From positions 1 through 6,919 of the forward strand of contig CAYRIY010000146.1 of NCBI GenBank assembly GCA_964424335.1: a stretch of DNA of 6,919 bases, in the 5' to 3' direction. The stretch is from CAYRIY01 sp964424335. GTDB taxonomy: Bacteria; Bacillota; Limnochordia; DTU080; RSA5. The translations under genes were made by a program, and so were the position numbers. The notes below the pieces were generated by a model. That model made no database searches and had not been told where the DNA came from. It saw only the letters and a program-made list of their open reading frames with translations. Positions 5,842 through 6,919 of this stretch are shown here, in pieces. Numbering within the stretch: position 1 is the stretch's first letter; every line of letters begins with the position of its first letter.

Positions 5842-6693
5842 CTAGAGAGCAGTCTCGGCAAGAAGGGTGCGGGCTTCCTGAGGGCTCATGCCAAAACGCG
5901 CGCGAAAGGCGCGTCGAAAGTGCGTGACGTCGACAAATCCACACTGATTGGCGATCGATTCGATCGTGAGCTGCACAGATCCGGTGGCGATAAGGCGCAT
6001 GGCCTCTTCGAGCCTCGTCTCTCTAATGTAGCTGGCCACCGAGAGACCATACTCTGCGAACGCGCGATAAAGTGTGGCTCGGGAGCAGCCCAGCGACCGC
6101 GCGATCATCGCCGCATCCAGGTTGGGATTGGCCAATTGCTCGATGATGATGCGCCGCGCAAACGCGACGCAACCCCTTCTGTCCAGCGCGGGGGGCTTTG
6201 AGGGGTTAGCGAACGCCTGGCGCAACACGGTGAGCGCCAAGTCCATCGTGTTGTCGAAAATCGCAGCTCGGTCAATGTCCGAGAGCGAAGCAAGCTCACG
6301 CGCGAGCACTCCGAGCTGCGACTTCAAAAATGGCGCGAGCGAAGAGGTGGAGAGTTTGCGGGCAACCACGCTGCCAGGGGGAATATCGCCAATCACCGAT
6401 TGAACCATCTGACGGGGAAGCGATAGATGGATCCCCCGATGGTCGCTCCATTCGACGCGGGACGGTTTCGCGGCGTCGTAGGAGAAAAAATCTCCCGGAC
6501 CGGCGATCGAGACTTCGTCGGTCTCATCTCTATGGATGCGTCTCCCCTCGAGAACGATGCCAAAGTTGAATCGATCAGCCTCATCGGCGCGAATCTGCCG
6601 CGAGGTCCGTTGCCCGGAGACGCCGCTCGACTCGTAGACAAAGAGATCACCGGATGGCGCCACGACTGCTTTTGCCCAAGCGTTGAAGCCCAT
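5842..6693 (-). CDS. AraC family transcriptional regulator (intact frame; true N-terminus frameshifted)
   Basis: A DNA-binding regulator of which 283 residues are open from the ATG at 6693. The first 160 or so residues match the ligand-sensing domain found in FeaR/XylS-like AraC proteins, including a GPGDFFSYD segment (65-73). The C-terminal 100 hold the two helix-turn-helix units: about 192-213 (DAAMIARSLGCSRATLYRAF) and about 241-264 (LTIESIANQCGF, then THFRRAF), followed by the GMSP motif at 268-271. The ATG at 6693 has only a weak GGGTGGG site three bases away and falls inside the sensing domain, so it is probably not the ancestral start. Family-like sequence (REIAYYQFD) continues upstream in this frame without a start codon, and the very N-terminus is in another frame. 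It sits 129 bases upstream of the co-oriented amidohydrolase gene and is its likely regulator. Whether the shortened protein works is uncertain. Confidence 0.85.
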   Translation of the reverse strand: MGFNAWAKAVVAPSGDLFVYESSGVSGQRTSRQIRADEADRFNFGIVLEGRRIHRDETDEVSIAGPGDFFSYDAAKPSRVEWSDHRGIHLSLPRQMVQSVIGDIPPGSVVARKLSTSSLAPFLKSQLGVLARELASLSDIDRAAIFDNTMDLALTVLRQAFANPSKPPALDRRGCVAFARRIIIEQLANPNLDAAMIARSLGCSRATLYRAFAEYGLSVASYIRETRLEEAMRLIATGSVQLTIESIANQCGFVDVTHFRRAFRARFGMSPQEARTLLAETAL

Positions 6694-6800
6694 GAGCCCA
6701 CCCGGCGGTCTGCGATCTGCATCAAACTGATAGTACGCGATCTCCCGTACGACTCCCCCGGCGCCACGTCGTCCGTCGAGACTTCAAAGAACGTATGCAC
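6694..6800 (-). pseudogene. Frameshifted N-terminal remnant of the AraC-type regulator
   Basis: Minus-strand translation from about 6800 reads HTFFEVSTDDVAPGESY, which resembles the usual N-terminus of this AraC subgroup (STDD-x-PP...WRE). At about 6747 the family-like reading moves to the frame of the downstream gene: REIAYYQFDADRRPPGG runs into the Met at 6693. The shift equals a loss of one base modulo three; a loss of about 10 bases would also explain the absent Trp before Arg-Glu. In the downstream frame a stop (6786-6784) blocks further extension. The only start in the remnant's frame here is a GTG at 6800 with no ribosome binding site. The gene is therefore broken, or the sequence carries an error. 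Confidence 0.6.
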
Positions 6801-6806
6801 TTTGGG

Positions 6807-6911
6807 AGGGCCAAATTTGGGCGACCATCGCCCAATCAGCGGCGACCAGGCCCAGATTTCAGGCGACCACTCCCACTGGTTGGCGGTACCTCCCCGTTTC
6901 AAAACCCCGAC
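6807..6911 (+). repeat. 21-bp tandem repeats, possibly the end of an IS21-type element
   Basis: Three good copies run 6807-6827, 6828-6848 and 6849-6869, each ending in GCGACCA and sharing a gCCCAnATTT-like middle. A degenerate fourth copy is at 6870-6890 (CCCA, GGCG and ACC kept), and traces of a fifth reach about 6911. The period of exactly 21 bases is two helical turns. The first copy holds the perfect palindrome CCAAATTTGG (6811-6820). IS21-family elements are known to carry multiple internal repeats of about this size at their ends, and the position next to a broken araC suits an insertion. No transposase gene is visible in the window, so this identity is inference. In 6694-6919 I see no gene other than the araC remnant. 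Confidence 0.6.
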
Positions 6912-6919
6912 CCTCACTT

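Noticed and set aside
6807..6911. Repeat array considered as a CRISPR
   Set aside because: Units are contiguous 21-base tandem copies with no unique spacers of constant length, and no cas gene is near.
6818..6917. Minus-strand translation with repeated Trp-Ser-Pro units upstream of araC, considered as a coding repeat
   Set aside because: Twenty-one bases is seven codons, so any tandem array of this period yields a periodic peptide. There is no start site, and the family-like sequence begins only at about 6800.

Overview
This is a moderately GC-rich bacterial window (about 60% by eye). It carries two unrelated gene blocks that converge on an assembly gap of exactly 100 N (4107-4206). Start codons are ATG, GTG and TTG. 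One ribosome binding site is a 10-nt perfect complement of the usual 16S 3' end, and one promoter is near consensus for a housekeeping sigma factor. These traits suit a GC-rich member of the Bacillota, perhaps a thermophilic or Alicyclobacillus-like lineage, but nothing here fixes the taxon. The thiamine-binding protein has a signal peptide without a lipobox cysteine, which is unusual for a monoderm.

Left block (1-4106, + strand): a TPP riboswitch (26-111) and its expression platform (about 120-183) precede a three-gene thiamine ABC transporter operon. The genes are thiB (binding protein), thiP (fused two-domain permease) and thiQ (ATPase). They are tightly packed: thiB and thiP overlap by 4 bases, and thiP and thiQ are 28 bases apart. 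The leader can form two mutually exclusive structures. One is a hairpin that hides the thiB Shine-Dalgarno and ends in a U-rich run. The other pairs the 3' side of the aptamer with the 5' arm of that hairpin. High TPP should therefore shut the uptake operon off. After thiQ an inverted repeat runs into the gap and is probably half of a terminator.

Right block (4207-6919, - strand, reading right to left): an AraC-type regulator, a short regulatory region with a strong promoter and several CAACC/GGTTG-type repeats, an amidohydrolase_2 (ACMSD-like) metal-dependent hydrolase or decarboxylase, and a small Rieske [2Fe-2S] protein whose last codon falls at the gap. The hydrolase and Rieske protein look like one catabolic operon, probably for a cyclic or aromatic compound, with the AraC protein as candidate regulator. 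The substrate cannot be read from the sequence.

The araC gene seems damaged. Its missing N-terminus is recognisable just upstream in another reading frame (about 6747-6800), and that fragment has no proper start site. It abuts a run of 21-bp tandem repeats (6807-6890, degenerate to about 6911) that resembles the repeated ends of IS21-type insertion sequences. The likely story is a mobile element inserted into the 5' end of araC, plus a frameshift; the body of that element would lie beyond the right edge. No tRNA, rRNA or CRISPR array was seen.
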